64,000 bases of DNA, from positions 3,389,907-3,453,906 of the forward strand of contig NC_057020.1 in the NCBI RefSeq assembly GCF_000002595.2, read 5' to 3'. Position numbers and translations under genes: made by a program. This document shows positions 1-12,019 of the stretch, piece by piece. How positions within the stretch are numbered: position 1 is the stretch's first letter; every line of letters begins with the position of its first letter. The notes beneath the pieces are model-generated. The model had not been told where the DNA came from, did not search any database, and saw only the letters and a program-made list of their open reading frames with translations. This stretch comes from Chlamydomonas reinhardtii. Lineage: Eukaryota > Chlorophyta > Chlorophyceae > Chlamydomonadales > Chlamydomonadaceae.

Positions 1-694
1 ATGATTACTTTGGCCTTACCCAGCCAGCATGTAAGCGTCACCTTTCCGGGTGCTCTCCAGCCTCTCCTTTAGGTCCGAGGTACCAGCTTCCTCATCATCA
101 CAGCTGTAATCCACCGCAAACAATTGGCGCCAGGTGGCAGGTGCCCCGCCACTGTCAGTCACCCAGCCTTGCATACTCATGTCAAATAGGGTGTACAAGC
201 ACACCATACGGCACCCATGGTAATTGCGTTGGCCAGTGCCCAAATGCTCTGCATCACATGACGCCGTGGGCCTTGCCCTCACTTTGCCGCCTGGTTCCCG
301 ACGTCCGCTACGTCCATCACGGTAGCAGCCCACGCTTTTGCTACGCTCAATCTTCAGTGCTCCTGGCGTATTCCCGTCTTAGTCACACGTGCACATGCGT
401 GTGATGATGATGTGCATAATTCATGAATACGTCCAGTCAGTATACTGTACCAATCGCTCACTCAAACGTGCACTCAAACATGCCCTTATGTCCAACGCTT
501 CTTCCGAGCACATACACCTACTGCACTGCTGGTGCTTACAAGCCCGCGTTGGTGCGCGGGTTGCTGCCCATGGGCTGTATGGCGTCGTTGCCGCGTCCGG
601 ACGCGCCAGCGAAGTGAACCGAGGCTGCAAGCGAACAGTCGTAAATGCAAACATAGTTCCTGAGTATGCGCTTGTGTTGTCCATCCACCTGGTG

Positions 695-3600
695 TCAAGC
701 CACATTATCACCAGGCACGCCCTGCAACGTATACACCCACGCATCACGCCCAGACTCACGTGTGGGCGAGGCCGCGGCGGATGGCGCCCACCGAAGCTGG
801 TGCACTGACGGCGTGGTGAGGATGGCGGGCCGCGGGTCATACTCGGGGGCCGGAACCGGGCTGACCTTGTTGTTGGCGTGCCCGTCCGCAGCGCCGCCGC
901 CCTTGCGCTTGCGCAGGATGCTGAATGGCCAGTAGCCGCTGGTCTCGCGCGCGTCCGGTGCGGCAGCCGGGTTACCGCGCGTCAGGGACACTGCAGCAAG
1001 GGGCCACGAGTTTATTTAAGGTAAGCATGACTTCGCTTTGCATTGTGAGTATCATTGGCCCTGGGGCAGCAGCATCTACTCACGTGACTTGTACAGGCCG
1101 CCCCCCATGTGCTGCGGCGGCGGCCGGCGGCCCTTCGCATACAGCTCCTGCATGTAGGCCTTGTGTGCCTCGTGGGACAGCGCGGCCCACCACCATGTGT
1201 CACGGACACGTGGGCTCTTCGGCGGGCAGGCACCTGCGCGCGTCCGGCATGAGACCAAGTGACGTTGTGCACCAGGCTTCACCAAAACATCATGACAACG
1301 CACTGCACGCATGACCAACGATTGAGCATCTCACCAGGCCATCCATCTTTGCCCAGCGCTTTCTCACGGGACTCCTGCGACCTCTGTGACCCGTCCCTCT
1401 CCGTGCGCAGGTCCTGCAGGTAGAACAAGGCCAAGGCCAAGGCCGCTTAGGGCATGTTGGGTTTTCACCCGAGGCTAGTTGCCCAAACGCCCCGGAGGCC
1501 ACTCACCTCACGGAAGCCCGGGAACGCCACTTTCTCGTACATGGTGCGCTCCGCCTGCTCGCGGCCTTCGCACAGCGTGTTCCACCAGTCCGAGTGGAAC
1601 TGCCAGTCCACTAGGCGGTACGCCCCCACCATGAAGCGCTGGTCCGCAAGCCACTCCAGCTGCTTCTTCGTGAGCCGGCCCACCAGCGGCGTCAGCCGGA
1701 AGTCACGGGTGATGTAGCTGCGGGCCAACATAGTTGGTGCGTTGGTCACATGCCATAGCAATCCACAAATGCGGTTGAAGACGGCCAACACCCTCCCCAT
1801 CAAATGTACCGCATGCCGCGTAACTGCAAGGAAAAAACGCCTTACCGCGGCTCCTCGTTGTTCTCCAGGTCGTACTCGGGCCCCACCTCGTACGGCACCG
1901 CATTGTCCAGCACGTCGATCAGCTTGCACAGCAGCACCTGCAAAAGAGGTGCGCGGGTCGAACAAGGTGCGTGCTTTGCGCGGGCCGAACAAGGTGCGTA
2001 TGCACGCTGAGGAACGGCGCACGCGGGCCCAATGTGGCGGAATGCAATCGGGAAACCTGCTCTTTCCATTTGCGTGCGGGCCAACGGTGCACTGTGCACA
2101 CCTGCAGCATGGTCATGCGCTTTGTGGGCGTTGACTTGTCGTCCAGCTCCATGAGCTTGTCGATCCAGTGCATCAGCGGCTTGAGCGTCTCCTGCTGCAG
2201 CCGGGCCTTGGATGACTTCCACTCCGCCACCTCGATGGGCAGCGCGCCGTCCTCCGGCTCCGTCGCGTTGCAGCGCCGTTGAAACTCCGCATACCTGTCC
2301 GTGGACAGCACACGGCGCAGCGATGCGACTATTTAGCTACTGGAATCCCAAGCAAGCACCCAGGGCCTCAGCCACATGCTCGGTCCCAAGCCCACCTGCT
2401 TCTGGCGTGGCGGGTATAAAGGAAACACATGCCGGCCATGCTTGGCTCTGCACTCACCCAATGACTGCTAGGTTGGAGCCAGTGTTGTCGTCGTCATCCG
2501 CCCGCTCCGTCAACATTACCTCGCCGATGGCGCGCAGCTCGCCTGCAGCAAGTGCTGTCTAGTTTAGTGGCCAAGCAAACAACCGGTTCTTCCGGACATG
2601 CAAAGCCAGGAAGCGTACTGGTCCATGCAAGGTAAGGTACGCACCGGCGTACAGCTGCAGGACTTGCCAGTGCTCATCCGCCTCCTTGGGTTCATTGCTC
2701 TTGCCTGCGTGTGCGCATCAGGAACAATCGAAGCAAGGCACCAGTATTCACGGCGGAGCAAGCCCCAAGACGAAGAGCAGAGCCGGCCCCGTTCTCCTGC
2801 CACCGACAGCTGGTGCCTGTCAGCACCCACCCTGGCACGGCGTGTCGCCCGTGAACTGGAACTTGATGGCGTCGATGATCATGTTGAGGTTGGCGGTTCC
2901 CTCACCCACGATGAACACAATCTCCTGGCGAATCACCTCCAGCCAACCCAGGAACTCCGCAATCACGAATGCCATGTTCAGGCGCGCATACTCCTTGTCG
3001 CGATCGCCCTGGTTGGCGAACTTACATAGAAAGTTGGACCGAACCTGGGATGGGATGAGGGTGTTGGCGATACGGTTAACATATGGCGAGCCAAAATATG
3101 CCGACCGAACAGACCGCCCCAGCCCCCATCCCGCAGCGACAGCGACAGCGTAAGGCGCAGAGCGCAGGTTCACCTGGTTGGCCAGTCGGGATTGCAAGTC
3201 GAAGGCCGATTGGAGCAGCGGCTTCTTGTATTGTTTCATCAGCCTGCGGCATGCGGCAGTGTGACGGCAGTAGTGCCGTATCAGTTGCATGCAGACCACC
3301 GTAGCGGCGGCACATGGCGGGTATCACGTAAGCTCATGATCATTGAGGCAGCACTGTTTAAAACCGAAACCCCGGCCAACCAAGTCTATCTCAATACCTA
3401 CTCTTGTACATTCTCGTAGCGCACCAGCCTCCGCTGCTTGTCCTCCAGCTCTTTCTGCGGGTTCAGTGACGCAAACATGTCAGGCCATGTCAGGCTGGAG
3501 TGGATCATGCTGGTGTCAGCCGCGAAAGTGCAGTGTCATTACACGACATCTCAGACCTGCACCCCCGGACGCCCCACCCCAGAACCCAAGAGTAAAAGCC

Positions 3601-3836
3601 CGACGTGTTCGGACCCCAGGGGCCTGGATGGACCCAGCAGTGGACCCATGTTCCCAACGCACCTTGAACGCCTCAAAGCGGCGCTCCTGCGCTGCCAGCT
3701 CCTCCATTTGCTTCTTGTCACGGAAATACGCGAAAGCCGAGTTCACTATAGCGACTACGAACCCCACACTGCTCGCAAGAAGAGCTATGACGATTTGCCA
3801 TTTGGAGCCGCCTTCGCCGGACAGGACGGTGGTGAA
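695..3836 (-). CDS. conserved membrane-anchored protein of unknown function (5' end not resolved)
   Basis: A multi-exon minus-strand gene. The most upstream clear exon (3836-3663) gives one hydrophobic helix (IVIALLASSVGFVVAIVNSA) followed by a charged helix ending FEAFK. Later exons carry FASLNPQKELEDKQRRLVRY (near 3470-3420), LLQSAFDLQSRLANQ (near 3240-3180), FVIAEFLGWLEVIRQEIVFI (near 2980-2900), ELRAIGEVMLTE (near 2545-2500), a helical exon ending KRMTMLQ (near 2290-2120), LVDWQFHSDWW (near 1600) and a basic C-terminal exon ending DNVA and TGA at 695. From memory, FDLQSRL plus FVIAEFLGWLE plus RAIGE resembles a family of uncharacterised bacterial and plant proteins. Function is unknown. 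A TGTAA motif at 540-536 on this strand is a plausible poly(A) signal. The start codon and some splice borders upstream of 3500 could not be fixed. Confidence 0.6.
1951..1999. repeat. 22-bp direct repeat inside an intron
   Basis: Two copies of a 22-bp unit (1951-1972 and 1978-1999) differ at one base and lie in an intron of the leftmost gene. The core is GAACAAGGTGCGT. It looks like a small local duplication. Confidence 0.6.
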
Positions 3837-5468
3837 CTGTGCGGGGGAGAGAAGTTGGATGCGTGTTCAATGCCACATCCGCATCATCGCCTTTCAAATA
3901 ACGCACACACGTGTCAAGTCAGCGTATCCCGTGTAACGCGGCAGTGTCCAGGTGGCATAGCGATTGGCGTGAGCGGTGAGGGACACAGTGCACGCGGTGG
4001 GCGCGCGGGGACGTCCTGAAGCCACACACGCGCCTCCCCTGTAAACCGCCTTTACAAGTTATACAAACCAAAGCACAGTATTGTCTGAGCCCCGCTGCGG
4101 CATTCAGCCAAGTCGCTCACTGCGAGCTCGCACCCTCATGAGAATAACTTGTTTCGTCTATCCTTGTCGCGTTTTAAGCCCACCCGCTAGTCCTCCCAGC
4201 CACCTACAATATTGCTGTCCCCGCTGCTGCTCGACATTTATCCGGCTGTCCGCGAGTTGTCTCTCAGTCGACTTTTGAGCAGGTAAGCCCCTCAGCACAC
4301 GCCTGACATCGTAGTATGCAAAAGTGCCTGGTCGATAGTAATGTCAGGGATACACGAACAGGATACACCGGCGTACTTCAATGGCGAGGAAGAATTGTTC
4401 GAAGCGGTCCTGTTGGAGCAGGCATAAACCTCAACAAGTTCAGGTACTGTGTGTATAAGGTATGCATAATAGAGTGAAAGGCACTGTAAGTGCGCGCTCT
4501 AGCCTCTAGCCGTCTGGGTCAATTCATGGGGTTCGTGCTTCCGCTTTCCCCAACCCGATGCGCATTGAAGTCTGCAGTCGCCGGGAGACCCGCGCCTGCT
4601 GTGCACATGGTGTGGGGTATCGTATGATCGCTCCAGTAAAACAGCAAACATTACGCCATGCGCCATTAAAAGTGAGGCGAGAGGCTGTGTGTCTGTAGGC
4701 AAGGGCAGGCAGGTATGGGCGGGCGGGCGTGCATTCTAGTGTTGGGTCGGTATGATGGTGGCGGCTCAGCCGCAGCTGCTGTGCTTGACCCGGAATCCTG
4801 TCGCGGTACCTGGACACGCCCCAGCGCCACGCCCGGATATGCCCACAGGACACACCGTGCCACGACACGCCAGGACACGCCACGCTGACAGGCAAGCGGT
4901 CACCTTTGACGAAGGCGCCACCAACCGACAGTATAAGACTCAGTCCCTCGACTGTTCGTGCTGTAAAAGCTGCCAAAAGGCTTCTAGAACACCGCCTTCT
5001 GCCAGCCTGCATTTAGTACCGTGGAACTAGGTTCCAAAACACGCGACAGCGGCAGACAGCAGCCGCGGCAGCGCGCAATTGTCCTTCATACAAGAAGTCT
5101 CTCCAATATAGATGATTCATGTGTCAAGTTGTGTCGATGCCGGCATTCCGCTAATATAATTATCCGTATGTAAGCAAACGACCCACAACTGTGTAACGCT
5201 GTGCCTTAAGCTTGCATTATCTCTCATTAGTATAGACCTGATAGCACTTAAGAGGATGGAGCTGGTTGCGCGCATGAGCTGAAAGTCAATGTCAAGGAGT
5301 GTTGCCGAACAGCTACTGGCGAGCTAGCGACGCTCCACTTCGGCCGCGCAATGTGGACAGAACTAGATTTGTGTAAGGAATGCGCGCGAGGCACGAAGCA
5401 GGTGCGTCTGGCGTCGGCGATGTTGCCGATTGGTGTGTTTTCCGCCGGCGACGGCACAAGGAGCAGCT
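3837..5468. other. mostly non-coding stretch between divergent genes
   Basis: The left part probably holds the unresolved 5' exon(s) of the minus-strand gene. No convincing conserved coding segment was seen from about 4000 to 5468. Short repeated GACACGCC-like words occur at 4812-4890. Promoters for both flanking genes must lie here, but no clear TATA box could be assigned. Confidence 0.4.
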
Positions 5469-8400
5469 ATGGAGTTGACCAATAAGGCAACGCACCCACC
5501 CCACTGCGGCATATGTACCGGCACTGCAGGCCCTGGACCAGAACGTGTACGCCGCAGTGTGGTCGGCCATCCAGGCGTGGGTGGTCCAGCAGTTCGCCTG
5601 TCACCGAGGTGCCAGCATCGCCGCGTTCGGTCGCCTCACCTGGCATCGAAGTGCTGCACATGCTTCCGCAGTTGTTGAGGGATTGCCACCACAGCTACGC
5701 CCAGTCTTCATCCCAGCCGATAGCTTCTTGCGCATCCACGCACTGCACCACGCCAACAGCGCGACTCGTGCCACTACGGTGCAACCAGAGGAGCTGCAGC
5801 CCTGCGAGGAGTACGACGGTCTGCGCGTGGCCCTCAAGTAAGCCTTGCAGATCAGAGGCTTCGGAGCCGTCGCACATCTTCATTCCATGTACCAGCGCGC
5901 CGCAACCACCCAGGGGCTACACAGAACCGCCGGAGCCTCATGAACCGACCCGGTACAAGCTTGCATCCATGCCACTGCCACAGGTTCTCCCGCGCGCTGA
6001 CGCGCGCCGTGATGGAGGGCTGCACCCGCCGGCTCCTGGCGGCACTGGGCGAGGCGGTGCGGTCAGGGCGACAGGTAGCGGTGGACATGGGCGTGGGGAC
6101 ACTGACCGGCCGCGACCGGGCCCTGGGCTTTGAGTTCATGCCCTCCTACCTGGCGGCTCATCGCACCTTGGCTGGCAGCACCAGGCTTGGCGCCTGGGCC
6201 GGCGCGGCAGTGGGCGCCCGGCGCACTTGCCAGCAGCAGTCGCAGCAGCAGCAGCAGGTGCAGGCACAGGTGCCGCAAACGCGCCGGGAGCAGGTGTTGA
6301 CGGGGCTGGCGCAGCTGCAAGCCGAGCTGGCGGCGGGGGACGACGGAAGCGAGGAGGACTCGGGTGGAGGTGTGGGTGGCCGCGATCAGGCATTGCCTGG
6401 CGCGCAGGTGCAGCACGGGGAGCTGATGCCGGGCGAGGAGACGCACGGCCGCCAGCAACAGCCGGGGCTACGGCGCACCGTGTCGCAACCCCGGCGACCG
6501 CGTAGCCAGGGGCCGGAGGCGGAGGACAGGCAAGATGCTAAGCATGCCCCGGCGAGCCAGGCAAGGCGCGACATCAGCCCTGGCCCGCAGGGGCGGCCGT
6601 CATGGGGCCGTCGTGCGCCTCCAGCCTCTACAAAGTCACCTGGCCGGCTGGGCGCTGTCCCGTCGCGGCCATCGTCTCCTGGGCCGTCGGGGCCCAGTCG
6701 CCCGCTGTCCAGCGGCACACGGAGCCGGGGCCCAGCCGAAGTTGGGAGCCACGGGGCAGCCAGATCCGTTGGGCCGAGCCGCTGCGCGTCACCTGCGCCG
6801 GAGCGGCGTGGCGCCTCTGCCGCTGTCTCAGCTCAGGCGCAGACGCAAGCGAGGGGTCACCGCCCTAGCAGCCCGGGTCCGGGGCCTAGGCCCAACGCGC
6901 TCGGGAATGTATCACGCTTTGGCGGGCTGTCAGTCGGGTGCGGGAGCCGCGGAAGCCGCACCGGCGAGGGTTGGTCACGCGGTGAGCTCAGTGACAGTGG
7001 TGACATTGGCGGGCGGTCGTTTTCACCAACACCGGCTGAAAGGGCTGCCGCGGAGGCGGTGCCCACGGCGTCGCACATCCAGCTGGCCGCTCGCGCCCCC
7101 CGCTCCCGGCCGGTCTCCCCCTCCCCACCAGTGCGGCGGCCCGCCAGTGCTCCGCGTCCTCGGGCAGCACCTGCAGCCAGCCGTGCTGCAGCCGCCACTT
7201 CAACAAGAACTGCAAGGGCTGCTGCACCCTGCCGCAATGACAGAAACACAGGCCGCACGCAGGCGACTCGCACGGCCAGCGCCCCGCGCACTCGGTCTGC
7301 GTCTGCCGGTGTGCAGATCACTGGCGGCACGATGGCGTCAGGAGGCCCCAGCCGACCCACCAGCCCGGGACCTACGCGTGCGCAACCGTCGATGTCTGCA
7401 GCCCGTGCCCAGGCTCTTGCGGTGCTGCGCGGTCGCAACGCCTCACCACGCCGTGCCGAGGCTGCACCTCACAACGCAACAGGTTTAGCAGCTGCTGGAG
7501 TCATGGGTGCACAGTCGCAGCCCCAGAAGCAGCTGGTTGCACAGCTTTGGAGCCCAGACAACAGCCTGAAGGGCGCAGTAGGGCGACAGGAAACCGGCGC
7601 TGCAGCACCAGGCCAGCGGCGCAACACCGCCACAGGCACTCCTGTTGGCAAGGATGCCGCTGCCGACAATGCGCCGTGGCTGCGGCCCAGGAGCCAGGCT
7701 CCCCAGCAGGGCGCCGCTGAGCCGGCTGCAGCCCGGGCTGTAGTGGCCGATTCGGGACGGCAGAACCCAACGCAACGGGTCAGCTATGATGGCGGAAAGG
7801 CGGGTACAAGCGGCGACCTCGACATGGAGGACCAGCAGGCTCCACGCAGCGCCCGCAAGCCGCTCTTCTCGTCACCGCCCGCGGGCAAGTTCCCGGTACG
7901 CGCCGCACAGGGCGATGCCAAGAGCCTCAGGCGCCTTGAACTGCCACATGCTCGAACTGAAAAATGTACTGGTGTAGAAGCTGACAGCGCTAGGGCAGAC
8001 GACCGCACGCTTTCACGATCAGGCCAGGAGAGGCTGCGTGACCAGTCCGGCGCGCTGGACCGCAGCCGCAGCCCCAGTCCCGGGCCGAGGCCGGGCGCAC
8101 ACGGCGTCGTCGTCACGTATGCAGCGGTGCGGTCGGCCAGCCCCGGCCCCAACCTGCGCTACGGAGACGCAAGCACCACAGCAGATGTCACGGGTGTGCC
8201 CGCAGCGGCTTTCGCAAGGCCTCTCGGCAGCGCTAGTGAGCGGGCTGCTTACGAGGTGGCCGGTGGCCAGGCCGCGTTGGAGCGGCTGGTGGGTGGCAGC
8301 AAGGCGGCCGCAGAGGACCGACCGCTGTGTCTGGCCAAGGCCGCTGCTGCGGGGCCAACATCGCCGCCACGGAGACATGTGTATGCCCTTCAGCAGCAGC

Positions 8401-9449
8401 AGCAGGCACAGCAGCCTTCACAAAGCTGTCGCACACAGCCCAGCGGCCCCAATGCTGCCGCCACAGTAGGCATGGCCGCCTCCGTCGGGTCCATCGATAG
8501 TCTGCAGCGGCCGGCGAGCGTGCTGGGCAGGCGGGCGGGCGGGGACCCCTGTGTCGTGGAGTCGTGGGAGGCGGAGCTGGAGGCTGAATTTGAGGACGTG
8601 GAGGACTTGTTGGAGGGCGTGGAGCAGTGCCTGGGCTTCAGTGCTGACCTACCAGACACCTTCGAGCAGGACGCTGACGAACACACCACGCGCCACGGCT
8701 GGGAGGAGCCTGCAGGCGCACGGCACCCTTGTCAGGCGGGTGGCCACAGCAGTGCCGGCGGCTGCGCGGAGGAGTGGTCCAGCAGCGGCATGGCATGCAG
8801 CAGCAGCGCCACCAGCTGCTTCAGCTTCGGACGTGGCGGAGTCGGCCAAGTATCCAACAGCAGCAGCCTGCGCGGTGGGCGGGGTGTTGGCATGCATGGT
8901 GCTGCGGTCGGGCAGGCAGGCGCTGCCCACGCCCTGGCCAGCACCGCCCATAAAGGATCGCTGTGTGCATGCCAAGAGGAGGAGGAAGAGGGCATGCCGG
9001 CGGGAGACTGTGACAGCCCCCAGATGCCGCCGCAGCGCTGTGCCTCGCCAAGGCAGAGGCGGCTGCGCAGCTCGGGCAGCGAGGGCGAGGTTGGTGTGGC
9101 ACCCGCGGCAGCGCAAGGGTGGCGGTCACCAGGTGGCCGGTACTGTGGGAGCAGCGGCAGTAGCAGCGCGGGCACAAGCACCAGCAGCAGAGGTGTGCGC
9201 GGGGCATCCCTGGCGGTGCGGGCGGAAGACCTGCCGGTGCCTGCCTGGGGCGACCGCCTGCCGGTGCCCGCTGCCGGGCGTCACGCAGGAAAGCAGGAGG
9301 GTGAGGAGGAGCAAGAAGAGGAGGAGGAGGAGGCGGGCTGGTCTGATGATGACCAGATTCCAGAGGTGCAGCGGTACCTTAAGTCACTGGGGCAGGCCGC
9401 AGCACAGCGCCAGTGGCGGCACTCGTCTGATGGGTCCGACGTGGAGTGA
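5469..9449 (+). CDS. CCDC81-type eukaryotic HU-domain protein with long disordered tail
   Basis: Encodes about 1263 aa if it starts at 5469. The N-terminal 160 residues look like the paired HU-like fold of CCDC81. The first half begins VYAAVWSAIQAWVVQQFA and has GRLTWHR and RPVFIPAD. The second half has FSRALTRAVMEGCTRRLLAA, then VDMGVGTLTGRDR and MPSYLA. Exon 5530-5837 joins exon 5984-9449 (AA|G, GTAAGC donor). CCDC81 proteins are linked to centrosomes and cilia in animals. The remaining ~1100 residues are Ser/Pro/Arg/Gly/Gln rich, with repeated RSxSPGP-like motifs and an acidic Glu run near the C terminus, and look disordered. The first exon is uncertain: MELTNK (5469-5486) can join only through a 43-nt GC-AG intron, because the main frame has a stop at 5476. 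Confidence 0.8.
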
Positions 9450-10303
9450 CGGGCGGGACTTGAGAGCTGAAAAGGTGACGCCCATGGACAGCTGGTTCTG
9501 ATGTGTGTAGGGACTTAACGCTGCTGGTGGGAATGACTGCTGCACGTGTATGCACCGTAGCGCAACTCATTATGTGTTACTTTGCGCCGGCGCTTCCTTT
9601 GCGCTGTCAGCGCACTGCAATATGTCCAGGCGCAATCTATGGACTGGCAGCCATGCTATTCGCAAAACTGATGTGATCTGTAGTACAGCCGTCACAGGCG
9701 GCCTGGTCATCTGTTGGTCAGCACGCCTCCGTAATGAGTAATGACAGTCTTTAACTTACAACGCGTGTTATTGACATCGATCAAGACTATGAGAGCATGC
9801 CCATGGGTGCACTTTCATGCACTTACTGTCTTACGTATATGGACAGCTACTCAATGCCCCCGTGGGTGCCCCATCACCGAAACACCTCATTTATGAAGTT
9901 GTGCTTCAATCCTACACACGGGCAGCCCGTATTACGAACGTATTCTTTTGTAGCCACGAAGCACCTGGACCTGTTTGATAACATCGACAGACCGCATTTT
10001 GCACGAAGCCCACGCTAAGCGTGTTGACACGGCACTGAAGTGCAACGAGCATCTGCTGGCTTCTCACAGTCCATCAAAACATGCTTACTCAAGGACGTCT
10101 TACCACGACGCCTTACCCGGCTTTCTGTACTAATAAAGTAAATGTATGAATGAAGCAAGGTGACACAGGTTTAGTCAACTTCTGCAACTGCACGCTTGGC
10201 ACATACGGTATGGCTTCTCACGCGGTCACGCCACACTAAGATGGCTCTGCTTGCCAAGCAACAGAAACTTGGTACTGTAGCAGTCATTCTTACGCCCTCA
10301 TTC
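9450..10303. other. convergent 3' UTR region
   Basis: Lies between two genes that converge. A TGTAA motif on the minus strand (9760-9756) could serve the secreted-protein gene to the right. AATAAA occurs on the plus strand at 10132. No coding signal was seen. Confidence 0.4.
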
Positions 10304-11191
10304 TCAGTCAGCCTCGGTGCTGACGCGCACGCTGCTCTTCTCCAGGTCCAGCTTAATCTCGAGTTCCAGCTCAATTTGAGCGACCATCTCCTCCCGCCAG
10401 CCGTCAGGCAGCCCAGACCCAGACCCACCACGCTCACCTTGCCCCCCTTCATAACCCCCGCCGTACCCATACCCGCCGCCGTACCACCCCGGCCACGACC
10501 AGTCGCCGTACAGGCCCCACAGTTGTACCCCGTACATGCCATATCCGCCGTAGTATCCAGGGCCGTACCAGCCGCCAAACCTAGGATCCAAACCGCCGCC
10601 TAGCAGCTGCGGCTCCGACCAGCTCACGTCACGTGGGCCCGACCAGGCCACCACCAAGTCATAATCATCCCACTCAGCCTTTTGAAGCCCGAGAGGGTCT
10701 GTTATGCCCAAGGGCGCCAGCTCACCGCCGCCCCAGTCTGGGCTGGCGACAGGTGTGGGCTGGGCTGGTGGCTCGGTGGGTGAATGGGAGCTGCGCGCCG
10801 CGCCTTGCTGCCACGCCCCGGAGAGCATTACGGTGTGGGTGCGCTCCTGGAGTTCTGCTTCACCTTCCAAGAGCCCCGTGCTGCTGAAGGTGCCGGACAC
10901 GCGTACGGCGCTGCCACTGTCGCTCGTTGTGGTGGCGGTGGTGACGGCATCGCTTCTGCTGCTAGCACTGCTGCCGGCCAAGCCGCTGGCGGAGGCGGGG
11001 GCCAGAGCCAGGTCTTGACTTGCCGCCAGCGTGCTGCCACCCGTCTCCACTGTCCGTGCCGCTGCACCGGCGCCCTTGACAAGGTCTGGCATGAACACAC
11101 GGCGCGCACCACGGCAGGACCCTGCAGAGAGCACGAAGACTGCCAGGACCAGCAACGACCACGCCTGCGAGAGGGTGAGTTTGAGCGCCAT
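10304..11191 (-). CDS. secreted Gly/Tyr-rich protein
   Basis: A single uninterrupted 295-aa frame from a true ATG (11191) to TGA (10304). Residues 1-30 form a classical signal peptide (MALKLTLSQ, then a Leu/Val-rich core, then GSCRGA). The middle is Ser/Ala/Thr rich. Residues ~205-260 are dominated by Gly, Tyr and Trp (RFGGWYGPGYYGGYG and similar). The C terminus is an amphipathic acidic stretch, AQIELELEIKLDLEKSS. Composition suggests an extracellular or wall-associated protein, where Tyr-rich segments could be oxidatively cross-linked; that is inference. No homologue is recognised. Lack of introns is unusual for this window. Confidence 0.65.
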   Translation of the reverse strand: MALKLTLSQAWSLLVLAVFVLSAGSCRGARRVFMPDLVKGAGAAARTVETGGSTLAASQDLALAPASASGLAGSSASSRSDAVTTATTTSDSGSAVRVSGTFSSTGLLEGEAELQERTHTVMLSGAWQQGAARSSHSPTEPPAQPTPVASPDWGGGELAPLGITDPLGLQKAEWDDYDLVVAWSGPRDVSWSEPQLLGGGLDPRFGGWYGPGYYGGYGMYGVQLWGLYGDWSWPGWYGGGYGYGGGYEGGQGERGGSGSGLPDGWREEMVAQIELELEIKLDLEKSSVRVSTEAD

Positions 11192-12019
11192 TCCTGCAGG
11201 ACAGGTCGATGCAGGGGTCGCCCGTGTTCAGAACTCAAATTCCTGTCGCTGTGCACAGTGTCTTGTCACCTTGCGTGCCCTAGAACGCAGGCTTTAACCG
11301 TCTTGAGACCAAACCCACACATATATGAACGCGGAAATCCACAGGAAACTTTCAGCCCGCGTACCTCTCTTACGTCTCAAGCACGCCTGTCTATGCTAAC
11401 ATACTACATTCTTGTGATATTGCAAGCGTAACTACTGATTGCCGCGGAAACGCCAAAGCTGTGAACTGCGGGCCTTCGGCAGCTGTCGTGGCGTAACTGT
11501 AGAACTAACTACTGTTTTAATAAAGTTAGCTTATTTGTCTCCTAGAGCTAGCTAAATGCTCTCCGGGCTGTCAGGGCCGGATCGGATTTTTGTTGTTTCT
11601 GGGTCTTTAGGACTTTGGCTGCACACATTGGCGTAACAGCATGCAGGACCGTCAAATAAACTGCGTGCACGATGGATTGGTTTCGGCCCGCCGTGGTGTC
11701 CCGCGGGGTCGTCCCGGCGGGGCAAGTACACTGGGCAGGCAGCCAAATCGCTCTGAGGGCAGGCAGTTCGCTGATTGCGTGTATTTCTGCATGATGAGTG
11801 AACAGTTGTGCAGCGGGAAGCGAGCAGAGCCGTGCATGACGCGGCGTGTACGAAGCTGACGAGCCTTCGACGACTGCCCCGCCAAGGTCGTGGTGAGCCG
11901 CTCCGAAAGCCTCACCTTGTCGCGCCCTGTACTCGACTCTGCCCCGCTGCAAGACAGTCCACATAGGCATCGCCAGTCCTTGTTCGAAGCAGCACTGATT
12001 GAAACGAGATAGGTAGGCG
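11192..12019. other. divergent intergenic region
   Basis: Separates the minus-strand Gly/Tyr-rich gene from the plus-strand cupredoxin gene. No supported coding exon was seen. AATAAA occurs at 11519 on the plus strand without an obvious gene for it. Confidence 0.35.

Noticed and set aside
389-840. Overlapping open frames on both strands near the left edge
   Set aside because: No family motif or splice context; GC-rich DNA gives long chance frames. The real gene's last exon lies at 695 and above.
6535-7488. 317-aa open frame overlapping the CCDC81-like gene in another frame
   Set aside because: Arg/Pro/Ala-rich shadow translation of the GC-rich tail exon, without domains.
10132-10137. AATAAA as a poly(A) signal
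   Set aside because: Volvocine algae mainly use TGTAA, and no plus-strand gene ends at a suitable distance (nearest stop is about 680 nt upstream).
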